Shown here: positions 48,975 through 62,140 of the stretch, piece by piece | Numbering within the stretch: position 1 is the stretch's first letter | Layout of the letters: each line of letters begins with the position of its first letter | From: Pyrenopolyporus hunteri | Lineage: Eukaryota > Ascomycota > Sordariomycetes > Xylariales > Hypoxylaceae | DNA length: 64,000 bases | Direction: 5' to 3' | Assembly: GCA_902806595.1 (NCBI GenBank) | Contig: CADCXC010000044.1 | Coordinates: forward strand, 248,001 to 312,000 | Notes under the pieces: model-generated | What the model saw: only the letters and a program-made list of their open reading frames with translations | Database searches by the model: none | Told to the model about the DNA's origin: nothing | Made by a program: the position numbers and the translations under genes

Positions 48975-51900
48975 CCGCATATACAATACGATAAGTATAG
49001 CTCGCGTTTGCATGGGATTTTGTTTACATGGAGGTTCGGTTCGCGAATATCTCGGGTTTTTGGCTCCCTCACGGGCAGATATTCTTGATGACCAATATGA
49101 CGTAGAAAGACCCGGCGTCGTGGACTAGCTATACGCGAATCGAAATTTCTCCGGGCTCTAACGTGAGACATGCAGACCTTGGCGGAGAGTTAGTCTTAGA
49201 TGAGTTCGACATCGTTGATCTAACGTCCTCGGAATGACGGGAGCACCCGTCGATCCGCAGCCTAAGTGCTGATTAGAGTCAACATGTTAAAAGATATAAT
49301 GGGAAGAAAAATTAATAAGAAAAAAGTTCTACAGGCGATGGGACGGATGTAACGTTCTCATCGCTTAGCTAGGCTCGACGTTCTTCTTGCCAACTTCTAG
49401 GATCACAATGGCGAAAGACGTAGACATTTGATGAGCTAGGGCATGCAAGGCTAGATAATGCAACGTGAAGCTAAAGATAGACACTACAGCTGTATCGCCT
49501 CAACCGCCTTGTTTGGGTAGCTGAGCCCGTGGGGGGAGCATGGTAGGACGATAGCTCGGACTTAGATGGAAGGTGAGCGGTAGAAAAGGTATAGCGCGAA
49601 GACCCTTCTTGCGTATTGTCGAGCTGAAGCGCAGCTGGGTGTCAGGGGAAGAAGCAGTGCTGTCGACCAGGCGAGCAATTATCGATAGAGTATAGCATAG
49701 CCTAGTATAGGTTGCATGCAGATTTCCGCGGTAGACGGGTGCATAAGTCTTGCGTGGGTGGTATGGTACGGCGGTTGGACGGCCCTGTCCAGGCACGCTG
49801 TAACTTGCTTGAATCATGATGGTATCGGACCGCTGACTCGCAGACGTATGAAAATCCGGAGTACTTAGGGCTATCATACCTAGGCGTATACTTACCTACG
49901 TTCCGGATAGGGCTGGTTGTATCTTCGACCCATGCCATCCCGAAAAATTTTCCCTTGCAGAGGTCGCGGTAATGACTTGGGGCTGTGCTCGTCGGCATCA
50001 CCTCGATTGGTCCCTCCACACATTCTTCCAACCCAGGCGCCCGGGAGTGTCTAGGGACGCTGCATGTGGCGCCTGTACGAAAGATGGGACGGAATCTTAG
50101 ACACGTACCTGGGGATCTGCCGCGGTAACTCCCACTTGGGACGGGATCGAAGACATAGTTTGCCGTGGGTTTTTGACGGGTATCCGCAAACTCTCGTTTC
50201 CTTACTACGTAACTCCGTTGGTTACCTCTGGCCGAACCGGGGATCATATCAGTTTTGGGCGAACGTGCGGGGCTCCCCGTCACGTAGAGCTGCGAGCAAA
50301 GCAACGTCCGGAAAGCCAGAGCCGAGAACAATGGTAGCGGGATTTCCACGGGATTCGATTATTCTTAGGCTTTAGACGCCTTCTCGGAGGAAGAAGTTTT
50401 CGAGTGCGATAACATTCACGTCACAGCCACAGAGTCTCGCGCTGTTACCACGTAGTACAGCACCTACTTACCCTATGTAAATAGGCATGCCAAACTAACG
50501 CATGCGCGGTGAGAAGGAAAGTCGGCCCAGATAGCCGTCTAATAAGATCTCCTGGTATTGCAGCAGCAGCAGCGTGTAAGAGTGCGGCCGTGCGGCCATG
50601 CGGTCCCCATGCATTGCCGCCTCACGAGGCAAGTATAGGCGCGGTAGACTGCTGTCGGAGCAGCAAATCCGTACGAGAGATACTGTAGGTCAGCCACCAT
50701 GTTCGGATATCCCGAGTGGAAAGCTATGGATCTCCCAGTTGGGTGGCTTGCAGCACCGGATAATTCGTTGTTCCTAGCCGTCGACGCGTAGGTCGCAACC
50801 CCCAAGTCGACATATGTGATATCGATTCTGCGAGGCGGCTTACGGCGTTTGAGGCTGGAATTAAGACGTACATGTATGTCACTTCATGCTTTTGATAAGT
50901 GACATGTAGCTCTTCTAAGACATGTCGGTCCGTGTCGCGGCAGACGAAGTCCGCAAAGAGGCGCGACGAATAGGTAGACCTTAGGTAGGTATGTAGGTAG
51001 GTATGTAGGTAGGTAGTCTCCACGCCGTTCGACGCCCGCAACAAGACGGATTTCGCCGGCGAGAAGCTTGGAGAGGGGACCCTGGATGAAATCATAGAAA
51101 AGGGCTAGGCTTATATGACAAATGCACGATATAGCAATAAAGTGCTTGGGTCTTGCGCTTATTAGGTCGCCGATCGGGCTTGTAGTGACGAGGCTGTCCA
51201 GGGCGCTCATTCGTCCGAGGAAAAAGCTGCAGAGAAATTGCACTGCAACAGTACTGACGTGTTCCGCTGTGCAGTTTAAGAGCCGCAAAGCTGTAGTCGC
51301 TGCGTGATAAGGTGACGCCTGTACGTATCGTATCGTATGGCGCAGGGCGGAGAGCGGAGATACGGCGGAGCCATCTTGGACATCCATACCATAGCATAGG
51401 TACAGTACGATACAATACAATACAATACCTTACCTAGTACCCACACAAACATACGCTGGGCAAGTCTCTTTCATCGCAGACCAGAGTTCAGCTCCGAGGC
51501 TGTAGTTCGAGGATTATCACGGCCTGACGGCTATAGGTGTCGATCATATAGCAGGAACCAAGCCCGGTTCCTGCGCTGAAGCAGAAGGAAGAAGCAAATA
51601 GAGACAATTAATCCATGGTGATATGAATTCCTATTGCTTGGACTATTGAATTTTGTTGGTCTTGGTCTTGGTCTTGGGTCGTGGGTTGAGGGTCGAGGGG
51701 CTCGGACTGGGTAGTGTGAAATTGACGGGATGCTTTGTTATTGTAGAGAGAGAAAAAAAAAAACCGCGGCTCAGTTCGCCGATTGCTTTTTTTTCCTGTT
51801 GTTCCTTTTGTTTTTGTTTGTTCTTTCCCTCTCTCTCGCTCCATCCCAACTTACTTTTTCTTTCAAGTAATTCTTTTCTTTAAATCCGACTACTTCCTTC

Positions 51901-53090
51901 CTGGCTAGACCACTGCTTTTAGCCTTTTTAGGATTAGACTACCTATGTATGCGCTTGACTATTCGGTTTGTATTATTCCATGTGGCTAGGCCCCTCGATA
52001 GAGTGATAGTAATCTTTGGGATGACGATAGCTTATTACCCCTTGCGGTTACTGCGCTGAGACAAGCGTACTATAGTAGATAGGTAGACAGATGGGTTGTT
52101 ATTGGGCCTCGCAGGGCCTAACAGCAAGCCTATACTACTTGTATTTGCATGTACCTCTCAACCCCACATGTCGGCGCCGGAGTTGAGTAAATGTCGAAAA
52201 AGTTCTCTCACAAAGAATCTCTCACCTACATGTACCTTCAAATCCCATAGCCGCTTAAACTTATCGCGCGAGTGTCCTTCTTATCTAATACACCATCTCC
52301 GCACAATCTTCCTTAGGGTCGCTTTCGCCCGTACTGGTTGCATCCGCGACCCAACTTTTTTCTTCTCGACCCGTCCAAAGGACCGGAAGAAGGACAAGTC
52401 GAATTCTTCAAGGATTCAAGCAAATAATACCCAGTATCTTTATTTTTATTCTTTTTTTACGCAGGGGAATTCTTCGGCACAAACCCCTGTCTGCTGGTAA
52501 GTCCCAAGTCCCAGTGACGTGCGCGCGCGCTTGTCAACAACACATGAGGTCCCCCTGCGCCGCAACGCTTGACCACGGGCTTGACAACGCTTGACCGCTG
52601 GGCTGGGAAGAAGTATATTTTCCCTTGCCAGGACCCTTTCCTCCCCCTTGCTAGTGCCTATCTACATTTATAACCCAACTCGGAAATACCGGCATCATTT
52701 CTATTTTTTTTTTTAACGTTATATTATTTTATCATTATTTTTTTCTTTTCAAGAAAATCCGTGGTAGCAGTTGCATGGGGCTGCGCTCACGTACATCAAT
52801 TTCTCATTACATACGCACACAGACATACCTACCTACATACATTCATGTAGTACCTAGTATCCCAGGTTGATACATGTCTACAATGGACATGAGACATCTA
52901 AGCTAACCAAGTCGGTTCAATATATACATCATACTTCTATTTCCTATACTATACTTACCTATACCTATTCCTATACCTCATGCTTCATACCTCATACCAA
53001 TAACAATACCCATTCTCATACATACTTATACACACCTACATACCTACCTACCTCACATACCTACATCCTACACACATACCTACCTACCTA

Positions 53091-53114
53091 CATACATACA
53101 TACATACATACATA
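53091..53114. repeat. CATA microsatellite
   Basis: Six tandem CATA units, within a 300-bp stretch rich in TACC and CATA units. Confidence 0.9.
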
Positions 53115-53203
53115 GCCATAGCCATCCATTATATATGTACATGCCCTTACTCGTCCCCACCCCCAAGACCATATATACGAACATATACAAACTTCGTGAA
53201 TAG

Positions 53204-53249
53204 CTCCCATTCTCCTCGGCCCTCCGTCTCTATCTCTCCCTCGACCTCA
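53204..53249 (+). promoter_or_regulatory. Pyrimidine-rich tract upstream of metacaspase
   Basis: CT-rich segment about 220 bp before the ATG. Such tracts commonly lie at fungal core promoters and transcription starts; the role is inferred from position and composition only. Confidence 0.35.
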
Positions 53250-53469
53250 TGTTTTGTCTATAAGAACCTCCCGCCCTGTCCATCCACGTCCCACGGCAGA
53301 ATCCTTTAACCCCCCCGCCTCTACCCCCACGAGTTCTTACCTCGAAAACTTAACCGAACCAACGCTCGCTTCCTACCTCGCCTCTCCTCGGCTCGCCCTC
53401 GCTAACTACTCGACCTATATCGCGGATAGCTACACGCACACGCACACACACACGTACGAGTTCCTTGAT

Positions 53470-55482
53470 ATGTCGGGCTACGGCTACCCTGGGGGATACG
53501 GTCCGCCGCAGCAGCAGTATCACGGCAACTATTACCAGCCGTATGGTCGCCCACCCATCATCATCTTCGCCCTGCCGTCACGAGCGTCACCGACACGGCT
53601 GCTGACATGGTCCTAGTCCACCCCAACAACCATATAACGGATATCCTCCTCAAGGAGCACCCCCCGCTCCCTACGGATACGGTCAACAACCGCCCGCTCC
53701 TCAACCATACGCATATAACCAGGTGAATAGCCTCTATATGAGCTGCTAGGTAGCTACCCCCAATACAGAGCTCCGCGCTGACCCGCCATTGCCAGGGACC
53801 GCCCCCGCAACACGGCTACGGCCAACCTCCGAACCAATATGGTAGACCCGGTAAGAGCAACCTAAGGATTGGGATTCGCCCTTCTCGGACGCCGGTTTAA
53901 CAAATAGGAACAGGAATGCCTACGGCGAACTCGAACTCGTACAGCCACGGCAATTACAGCGCCCCTCCTCCCCCACCGTCCGGACCGCAACATTTCGGCC
54001 ACGGCGCCCCTCAAGGATACGCGTTCCAGTACAGCAATTGTACCGGCCGAAGAAAAGCTCTCCTCGTCGGTATAAACTATTTCGGCCAGCGTGGCCAGCT
54101 TCGGGGTTGTATCAACGATGTCCGAAATATGTCCGCCTACCTCGTCGAACACTTTGGGTATAAGCGGGAGGATATGGTCATACTCACCGACGACCAGCAG
54201 AACCCCATGAGTCAGCCCACCAAGCAGAACATCCTGCGAGCCATGCATTGGCTCGTGAAGGACGCGAGACCGAACGACTCGCTCTTCTTCCACTATTCGG
54301 GTATGACGACCCTAGGAATTGGGTAAATAGCAGGATTTCTGATGGTTTTATAGGACACGGCGGTCAAACCAAGGACCTGGACGGCGACGAGCCCGACGGT
54401 TACGACGAAGTCATATATCCTGTCGACTTCCGCCACACCGGCCACATCACCGACGACGAGATGCACCGCATCATGGTCCGACCGCTGCAGGCCGGGGTTC
54501 GGTTAACGGCCATCTTCGATTCGTGCCATTCCGGTACCGCGCTCGACCTCCCGTACATCTACTCTACCCAAGGTATCCTCAAGGAGCCGAATCTGGCCAA
54601 GGAAGCTGGCCAGGGCCTTCTGGGCGTCATATCTTCGTACAGCCAAGGCGATCTCGGCGGCGTCGCCAACAACATCATGGGCTTCTTCAAGAAGGCCACC
54701 AGCGGCGAGGACGCGCACCACAGAGCCATGGCCACCAAGACCTCCGCCGCAGATGTTATCATGCTTTCCGGAAGCAAAGATGACCAAACATCGTTCGTCT
54801 ACCCCTTCCCTCTCGACCCCCCATATTGATTGATACCCTTGCCTTGATTCGTCGGAACGTAATGGGCTATATCTTGAGTTGGTCTTAGGTTATGAGACAC
54901 GATTACTTGTACTCTTATATAATATTAACGGCGGTTTGGGTTTGGGTTTGGAGGGGCATGTGGTTAAAATAAATGGGCGTCTAGGTTATAGACGAGGGGC
55001 TATTTGTATATAAGATTTCACTTTGAACGCTCTAGATCAAAGCGCAGCTATCAACGCTGCGACTTTGTATCTAGGGCGACGGGTCACGTTCGGTCGGCTT
55101 GGCGGTCGACTAACGTCTTGTTTCTTTTTGTCGTTTTCCCCTTCATCTCACCACATCGTACACCGATTCGGGATCGCACAATCTGCTAACCGGACCTATA
55201 GGGCGGACGCGACGATCGCCTCCCAAGCTACCGGAGCCATGTCCTGGGCCTTCATCACCGCTCTCAAGAAGAACCCCCAGCAAAGCTACGTGCAGCTGCT
55301 CAACAGCATCCGAGACGAGCTGTCGACGCGGTACTCCCAGAAGCCTCAGCTCTCGTGCAGCCACCCTCTGAGTACGTCCGGGCTTCTACACACCTCTCCT
55401 CCTAGGCGCTGACCGACGTTCCCATCTGCTAACATGTTGACCCTCCTCGTTTTTAGATACTAACCTGCTGTTCGTGATGTGA
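53470..55482 (+). CDS. mca1: Metacaspase (peptidase C14B), 419 aa
   Basis: A cysteine protease of the caspase fold, cleaving after Arg or Lys and linked in fungi to stress, protein quality control and cell death. Seven exons: 53470-53540, 53617-53722, 53796-53850, 53908-54300, 54354-54792, 55202-55371 and 55457-55482, all frame-consistent. Residues 1-110 are a Pro/Gln/Gly/Tyr-rich prodomain starting MSGYGYPGGYG. The catalytic domain starts near CTGRRKALLVGINYFGQ. The dyad is His210 (YSGHGG, with the His codon on the exon 4/5 junction) and Cys266 (DSCHSGT). The end LNTNLLFVM matches fungal metacaspase C-termini. Intron 5 is 409 nt, far longer than the others, and starts with the rare donor GTTCGT. 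An alternative acceptor 6 nt downstream exists before exon 4. The prodomain repeats make exons 1-3 less certain than the core. Confidence 0.95.
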
Positions 55483-58119
55483 CAAGACGGATCGGAGCGC
55501 TGACGGGGCGGCTCCACGACGGTTTTATTTATCGAGATGACTTACGCATGGTATTCCCTTTTTCTAGTATTATTATCGAACATTGATGCTTTACCACGGC
55601 TGCGTTGCGTTTGTGTTTGCTCCGCGTTACGTTGTGTTAGGTAGCCACGCCGTGTCATGTTTCTTACGGGTCTGGTATAGCATTGTGGGCTCCGGGGGAA
55701 GGGCTCCTTTTTTTTTTTTATTACCACCGTCTTTTATTAAAAATATCCAAACTATTCAAGACTGGATCAGAGCTCGCAATTTTCTTTTTATTCAACAATT
55801 TATCTAACGAGGCTTGCAAAAAAGAGGGAGACTACTTGAGTTGGGTTGCGCAGGTGTTCTCGGTGAATCCGTTTTTCTGTTAGTCTTAAAGTCTTGAAAT
55901 CTACCACGTGGACGGTACAACATGACGCGAAATTGACCAGACCTGAACTGATCCGGACTGACTTTGACCTGACCTGACCAAATCCCGTCTGACTCCATTT
56001 GAATTGATTCGACTCGATTCGACTTGCACGTCCTTGATAGGTGAATGAACCTGGTGTGACGGGTTGACCTCTTTTTTTCCTCGAGTCTTTGGCTCGGTGG
56101 CTCGGTGTTTGCTTCGCGTAGCACGGGGGCGGTTGATTGGGTTTGTATACATGTTAGGGTTTCACGCGTTGCCTAGGTAGGGACGGGAAGGTAGGTAGGT
56201 AAGGTAAGGTAAGCAGCTTATTTGCAGTCCGTTCGCGGGTTAAGGGAGAGGTTGGGGGTCGGAAGTTGGAAGTTGGGAGTTGGGATTTGGGATTTGGGAT
56301 TTGTGTGCGTTTCGGGATTAGGATCGAATTAGATAGGTCGATAAGGTAGATAGATGGTTATCTATAGGGTTAGGTGGGCAGGTTGGATGTATGTATGTAT
56401 GTATGTATGTAGGTAGGTAGTAGGTATGATGTAATTTAATACCGTCGATATAACCCCTCGATGACCGGGTGAAACGTTACTGCTACATGCTGTAGGTAAG
56501 TGTAGGTATATATTAGCTATTCCTTAGAAATATGTATGTAAAAAAGTAAAACGTTGGATAGACGTATATAGTATACAGATGCCGATCATGGATGGTGTTA
56601 GCGGCCGGATAGACGTACTGTATAGCTGGACCTGATGGATAGTTGTTGATCTTATAGCCCGCCCGCGCGGGTTGGTAGGTCGTTGGATAGCTTAGCGATT
56701 CCGTAAGCTGACTACTGGTCCTGTGGTAATTTTTTTTCTCTTTCCTTTTCTTTTCCCTGCCTTGTTCGGTCTGGGAGCTATAGGTGGGTAGGTATAGGTA
56801 TGGGTATAGGTATGTCAGATATGTATAGGTAGCCTTGTTGCTTAAAGGTAGGTGTGGTAAAATGTATGTGTAAGTGCGGGTTGATAGTGGCCTATATCTC
56901 ATGTATAGACTTGAGGTGTACCTTACATAGGAGGTTGATCTCTAGTTGGTAACTTAGAAAGGGGAACCCTCTACTAGGCTATATTTACCAAATACATGAG
57001 TAGGTAGGTGGGTGGGTATATCGTCTAGGGGAATATTCTTCCTATGTGTAGTTATTTACCAGTTACTACTGTTACTACTTTGGCCTTATGGTAATCTAGG
57101 CTATACGTAAGGTGATACAAGGCGAATGTCCTTACATACCTCTAGATGAATAAGCCCGAAATAAAAAGACATAAATGTAGTATGTAAATGAATTATCTTA
57201 GACTTCAAGTGTTTAGTTACCTTCTAGGAGGGTAGGTTCTTCAATTATACTATTCGAAGCAATATGATCATCTCAATCCATCCCACCTCGCCTCATTCCA
57301 CTTACATTATATCTCCCGTCTCTATTGCGGCTCTCACCTCCTCGCCCTTACGTACTTATTCTCATTCGCTCTTCTGTTCGCAACACTTTACCGCATATAT
57401 TCACTCAGTTATCAACTTCAACTTTATGTTCATCTTTAATTTATTCAAACACGGACGCTCAGACGCTTAGTTACTCAAACGCTGAAAACGCTTTGAAAAG
57501 CCGAATCGGAGCAACCGCTTTTTTCCATATCCATTGATCCTTCAATGAGCGTACCTAACGTAGTCTAGCCTAACCTGGCCTGACCTGACCTGACCTAGGC
57601 GGTATAGGTAACCTGCCTAAGCACCTAACATATACGTAGGTAGGTGGTAGGTATTCCATCAAGGAGTTGTGTATGTGCCGTATCCTTATCCTTATCCTCG
57701 TCCGTATCCTGATGCCACACCGCCCCCTTTTCGCTCCCTCCGTTCCCAATCCCAGAAAACGTAGAAGACACAATGTCGGACAGATGTACCAGACGCACAA
57801 ACGCGCAAACTCCTAACCTAGACGTGCGCTATTCCGCATACAAGCACGCAGGCCAATGCTAGCTTTGGATATGGGTATAGGTATGGGGGATGGGGGTAAA
57901 AATATAAACAATGTGAAACGCCGAGCGTAAAGTCCATGATCCTAGGAGTCGGTGGTCTGCCCCGCGAAGATGAATGAATTGGGAAGCGAAAGTGAAAAAG
58001 GAGAAGAATAAGCTTTAGGGAAACGGTGTGGTGATAGCATGCGCTAGCTCCCAAACTCGGTTCATTTGTGCTCTTCTCTTCTCTTCTCTTATCGTATCAT
58101 CCCATCCTAGCTATCGCAG
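55483..58119. other. Intergenic region between convergent metacaspase and spindle-pole genes
   Basis: No supported gene. It includes TGACC/CTGAC-type repeats near 55930-55980, a GTAT microsatellite (56388-56419) and T-rich tracts. Open frames here are short and composed of low-complexity sequence. Confidence 0.55.
56388..56419. repeat. GTAT/GTAG microsatellite
   Basis: About six GTAT units followed by GTAG units. Confidence 0.9.
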
Positions 58120-61100
58120 CTACGTAAGCTCGACTTCTCCCTCCCTTCTTTTACTATCCTCCCATGCGTCGACGAGCCTCTTCCTCGTGCGCTCGTGCTC
58201 GCTCCACTGGCGGGCGCCGATCTGCATGCGGGCGACTGCGCGCAGCATGCTCGCGAACACTTTTAGCTTGTTCGGCGTTTTCTTGGATTGCTTCCGGGAA
58301 GAAAGCAGATTCTCCGGCGACTTGATGCCTAGCTGCTTGTGGATAGTCTTCAGAATGCGTAGATCCGCCTTGTTGCTGTGATGGGGATTAGCTGTCCTGT
58401 CGTGCGACTGAGGAAAAGGGGTTAGTCACTTACCAAGCATCGGCAATCTCGAGCTGTAGCGCCAGGAACTTCTTGGCAAACGCGGCGTCGTTGCGCAGCT
58501 TGGCTTCGCGCTCCCACCGAGCCTGCATCCACTGCATCTGCAACGCCATGCCGCGGATCTCCTTGTTGTGCCGCTTCTCCGCCGCGTCCGCCGCGCGGAT
58601 CACCGCCTCGTGGTCCCGCTGATCCACCACGTCCATGATGATGTCACCGTATCGGAAGCTGGCCTTGGTGCCCCTCTTGACTATGTGTGGCGTGTAATGC
58701 GTGCGGACGTCGTCGGGGGATTCCGTGTTCTTCGCCTCGATCCACGCTAGCGCTTCGCGGGCGCCCTCTTGCAGGCGCTCGCAATCGGCCTGCAACTTCT
58801 CGGCCGACGCCTTGTACGCGGCGCGCTCGCTCCGCGCTCGGTCAAGCTTTTGGCGGAGCTCCTTGCATAACGGGCTGGCGTAGTCCAGGTCCTGCTTTAC
58901 CGATTCCAGCTGCTCTCGTAATTCTTCGCACAAGCGATTCGCCTTCTCCGACTCCCTAGTCGCCCGGGCTAGGTCTCGCTTGAGCCCCTCGGCTACGCGG
59001 TTAGCTTTCTCGACTTTCTGATCCGACTGCTTAGACTCCTGTCGGGCCGCGCGTTCCGCCTGCTGCTTCAGGCGTTCGCATTGGCGCTCTGACTCGCGTA
59101 GCTTTCGGTTTGCGTCTGCTAGCTGTTGCCTGAGCTCTTCGGTAACCCGATTGGCCCTTTCTAATTGTCCTCCGAGGTCGTCTGCCTTTTGAGATTGACC
59201 CCGTCTCGCTACCTCAAGTTGCCGCTTGAGGTCTTGGCATATCTGATCAGCTTCGTTTAGTCTTTGAGCTGCGTCTTCAGATTCTTCATCCAGAGTGGCT
59301 TGAAGAACTTCGACTTCATCTTCCAAGGCCTCCACCTTCTCGGCTTGCGCCTGGTAGTTCAGCTGGCTCTGTCGAAGTTCTTCGCGGACGGCGGAGATCT
59401 CGTTGCGTAGGGCCGTTAGCGAAGATTGCCGCGTTTCCAAGTCTTGTCGTAGGTCGTCTATTTGTCGGCTAAGGGCCGCCTCCTCTCTCTTGTGGCGTTG
59501 CGTCTCGCTGTTCAAGGCATCTTGCAGCTTCATCTCTTTGCTGGAGAGCGTGCCCTCGGCGTCGCGCAGCCGGTCGATGGTCCTCTCGAGCCCGGTGGCT
59601 CGTTCTTCGAGACGGTCTCTCTGCGCCTCCAGGTCGCGCTTTTCGGCTTCCCATCTCTCGCTGTCGTTATTATAGAGGTTGTCTTTCTCGCGGATGTCGG
59701 CGTGTAGTTGAGAGATGTCGTCGTTGAGACGGTCGATTTCGGATTTAAGCTGGTTGCGAACGTCTCGCTCGATCTGTCGGCCGTGGCTCTTTTCTTGATC
59801 TAAGCCGAGTTCTAGATCGCTGACCTGGCTTCGCAGACGGTTGATCTCGCGTTGCAGCGAGGAGGACTCGTCGCCGGAAGTTGTCAAACGGATCCGCGCG
59901 CTGGCTCTTTCGTGCTCTAGGCTCGTCTCGAGCTCCTTGACACGCTTCTGCAAACGGTCTACTTCTCGCTCCAGAGAGGCGGAGGCGGATTGGCCTCCCG
60001 ACGCCTCCTTGCGAACACGGTCGATCTCGTCTTGGAGATCGGCGATGTCGTCGTTGAGCCTGTCGACCTCTTCCTTATGCTTCGTATTGGCCTCGTATAA
60101 ATTTTGTAGGGAGCGGGCCTTCTCTTGGCTTAGGTTTGTCTCTAGCTCGCCTATGCGTTTCTGCAGGCGAGACACCTCTCGCTCCAGGGAAGCCGACGCC
60201 GACTGACCCCCTGAGGCTTCGTCGCGAAGTCGGTTGATCTCGTCTTGCAGATCGGCAATATCGTCGTTTAGCCGGTCGACTTCCGACTGGTGTTTGCGGT
60301 TCATCTCGCGTTCGATCTGCAGGCCGTGCCCTTTCTCCTGGTCCAGGCTGAGCTCCAGGTCGTTGACCTGTTTTTGAAGGCGCGCCACGTCTCGTTGCAA
60401 AGAGGCCGACTCGTCTCCGAGAGCGTCGTGACGAAGCTGCAGGAGATTCTTCTCATCCGTGCGCGCATCCAAATCTTTCTGCGCGGCTTCTAGCCTCGAA
60501 GTAAGAAGCTGCCGCTCGCGATCCCATGACTCCCGTTGCTGCAAGAGTTGCTCGGCTCTAGTTTTTACTTCATTGGTGAATTTGGCCTTCTCGGTCGCGT
60601 CCTGTTCGAGAGCCTCGTACTTCTCTTGCCAACGGCTCACTTCGGTTTGTAAGCGCGTTACCTTCTCTTCGACTTGACGAGAGAGGCCTTTTGTGACGAG
60701 AGACTTGTTGGACATCTCTTCCTGGAGTTCCTCAAGGTCTGCCTCGGCGCGGTCCTTATCTGAGATCGCGGCTTCGAGCTGCTCTCTCATTTCCTCAAGC
60801 TGCTGCTCGAGCCGCCTGACGTCAGATTCGAGGTCTCCGATGGTGCCTTTCGCTTCGTCAAGTTCTTCGCTCGAGCGGGCATTCTCTTGGAGCTCGGCGA
60901 TTCTCTCTTGGGCAGATTTCCACTTTTCTTCCGCCTGTCCCAGCTTCTCCTCCAAGTCGTTTAGCTCTTCGTCGCGGTCGTTAATTTCCAGGTCCTTTTC
61001 TCGTAAGTCTCCTTCCAAGTCGCGGATCTTCTCTTGTAATTCGTCTAGCTTCCCCAGCTCTTCGGGGGACCGAGCCTGCGCTTCGAGCTCGGCGATCTTG

Positions 61101-62140
61101 TCCTCCGCGGATTTCCATTTCTCCTCCATCTCTTCAAGCCTGTTCTTTAACCCATCCACCTCCTCTTCGCGCTCATTAATCTCCCGGTCCTTTTGGCGTA
61201 GATCCGCCTCGAGATCGCCAATCTCGTCCTGTAGTTGATCGACTCTGCCCTGATCCCTGCTTTCTTTTTGCAATCGCCGCTGCAGGTCCTCGATCTCGGC
61301 GTCCTTATCCTCTAGCCTTCGTCTTAGGGTATCTATCTCGGCCCTTTGGTTCTCATTGGCGTACTTCTTTTTGGCCTTCTCCTGAACTTCTAAGATTTGC
61401 TGCTGGTAGGTCTCCAGGTCTTTCTCTGCCGACGCCAGGTGCTTTTTATACTTGTGCAGCTCCCTTTGCATCGTGACCTTATCCACCTTGAGTTCCGTGT
61501 TCTCTTTCAGGGCGGCCTCGCTAAAGCCGGGACCCGTTTTCCTTAAAGCCTCCTCGAGAAAGTGGATCTTGAGCTTGAGACCGAAATTCTCCTTTTCGAT
61601 CCTGTCGATGACGTTCTCTTGCTCTCGGAGCGACAGCTGATTTCCGTCTTGTAAGGGACCCTTGTTACCGCCTCGGCGCGGTAATACGGCCAGCGGTGTG
61701 GATGCCGCGCTGCTGCTTTCGACCTGGGGCAGAGGGGTGGCGTCGACGTAGGACTCGCCTCTCGAAGGACCGAACAGGGAGGATTCAACAGGAACGTTAG
61801 TCATGTTTGCATCCTCGTCGATCTTGTTTAAGGTGGGCGTGGATACGCCGTTCGTATTCTCCTTGCCGAACCGCCGCGCGCTATTCCGCGTCGCGGACTT
61901 GAGCATGGGGGTGAATTCGGCGCCGCCAATTCCGGCTGGAAGATTCCTCTTGTCAACCAGAGGGGCGCGGTTGTTCCCACGCGGTGTCCGTAAGCTGACG
62001 CCACGGCCATTTCGTAATTGTTGCACCAGGTTGTTATCCTTGGATGGAGAATGAAAAGACGATTCCTGTGTCATGTCGAAGTCGGGCGGTGCCCGACTCA
62101 GGTAGGTGGCATCGCCCAGGTTGGTCCGGGGCGTGTCCAT
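58120..62140 (-). CDS. CM1-motif spindle-pole-body / MTOC coiled-coil protein, 1320 aa
   Basis: Member of the centrosomin/CDK5RAP2 group (fungal Pcp1, Mto1/ApsB, SnaD), which recruits and activates gamma-tubulin complexes at microtubule-organizing centres. Two exons on the minus strand, 62140-58434 and 58375-58120, phase 2. The N-terminal 165 residues are disordered, with SPSK, TPRG and STP sites. The CM1 motif is at about 170-199 (LREQENVIDRIEKENFGLKL, then KIHFLEE). Residues 200 to about 1150 are nearly unbroken coiled coil (Glu, Leu, Lys, Arg, Gln heptads) with internal tandem repeats. The C-terminal 85 residues from exon 2 contain an ordered basic block FASMLRAVARMQIGARQW, resembling PACT-like pole-targeting ends. 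The CM1 position and C-terminus suggest Pcp1/SnaD, but I cannot exclude Mto1. Confidence 0.92.

Larger units (their letters stand above)
46211..53469. other. Gene desert, 7.3 kb
   Basis: The longest gene-free stretch in the window. It holds many TAGGTACCTA-type palindromes (46467-46484, 48944-48974), a homopurine tract (47471-47550), CATA microsatellites just upstream of the metacaspase, and short open frames without domains. A weak spliced candidate on the minus strand around 49700-50350 is discussed in the findings. Confidence 0.55.

Noticed and set aside
50884..51420. 178-aa frame on minus with hydrophobic parts
   Set aside because: Runs into repeat-encoded LPTYLPTYLP and has no family resemblance.
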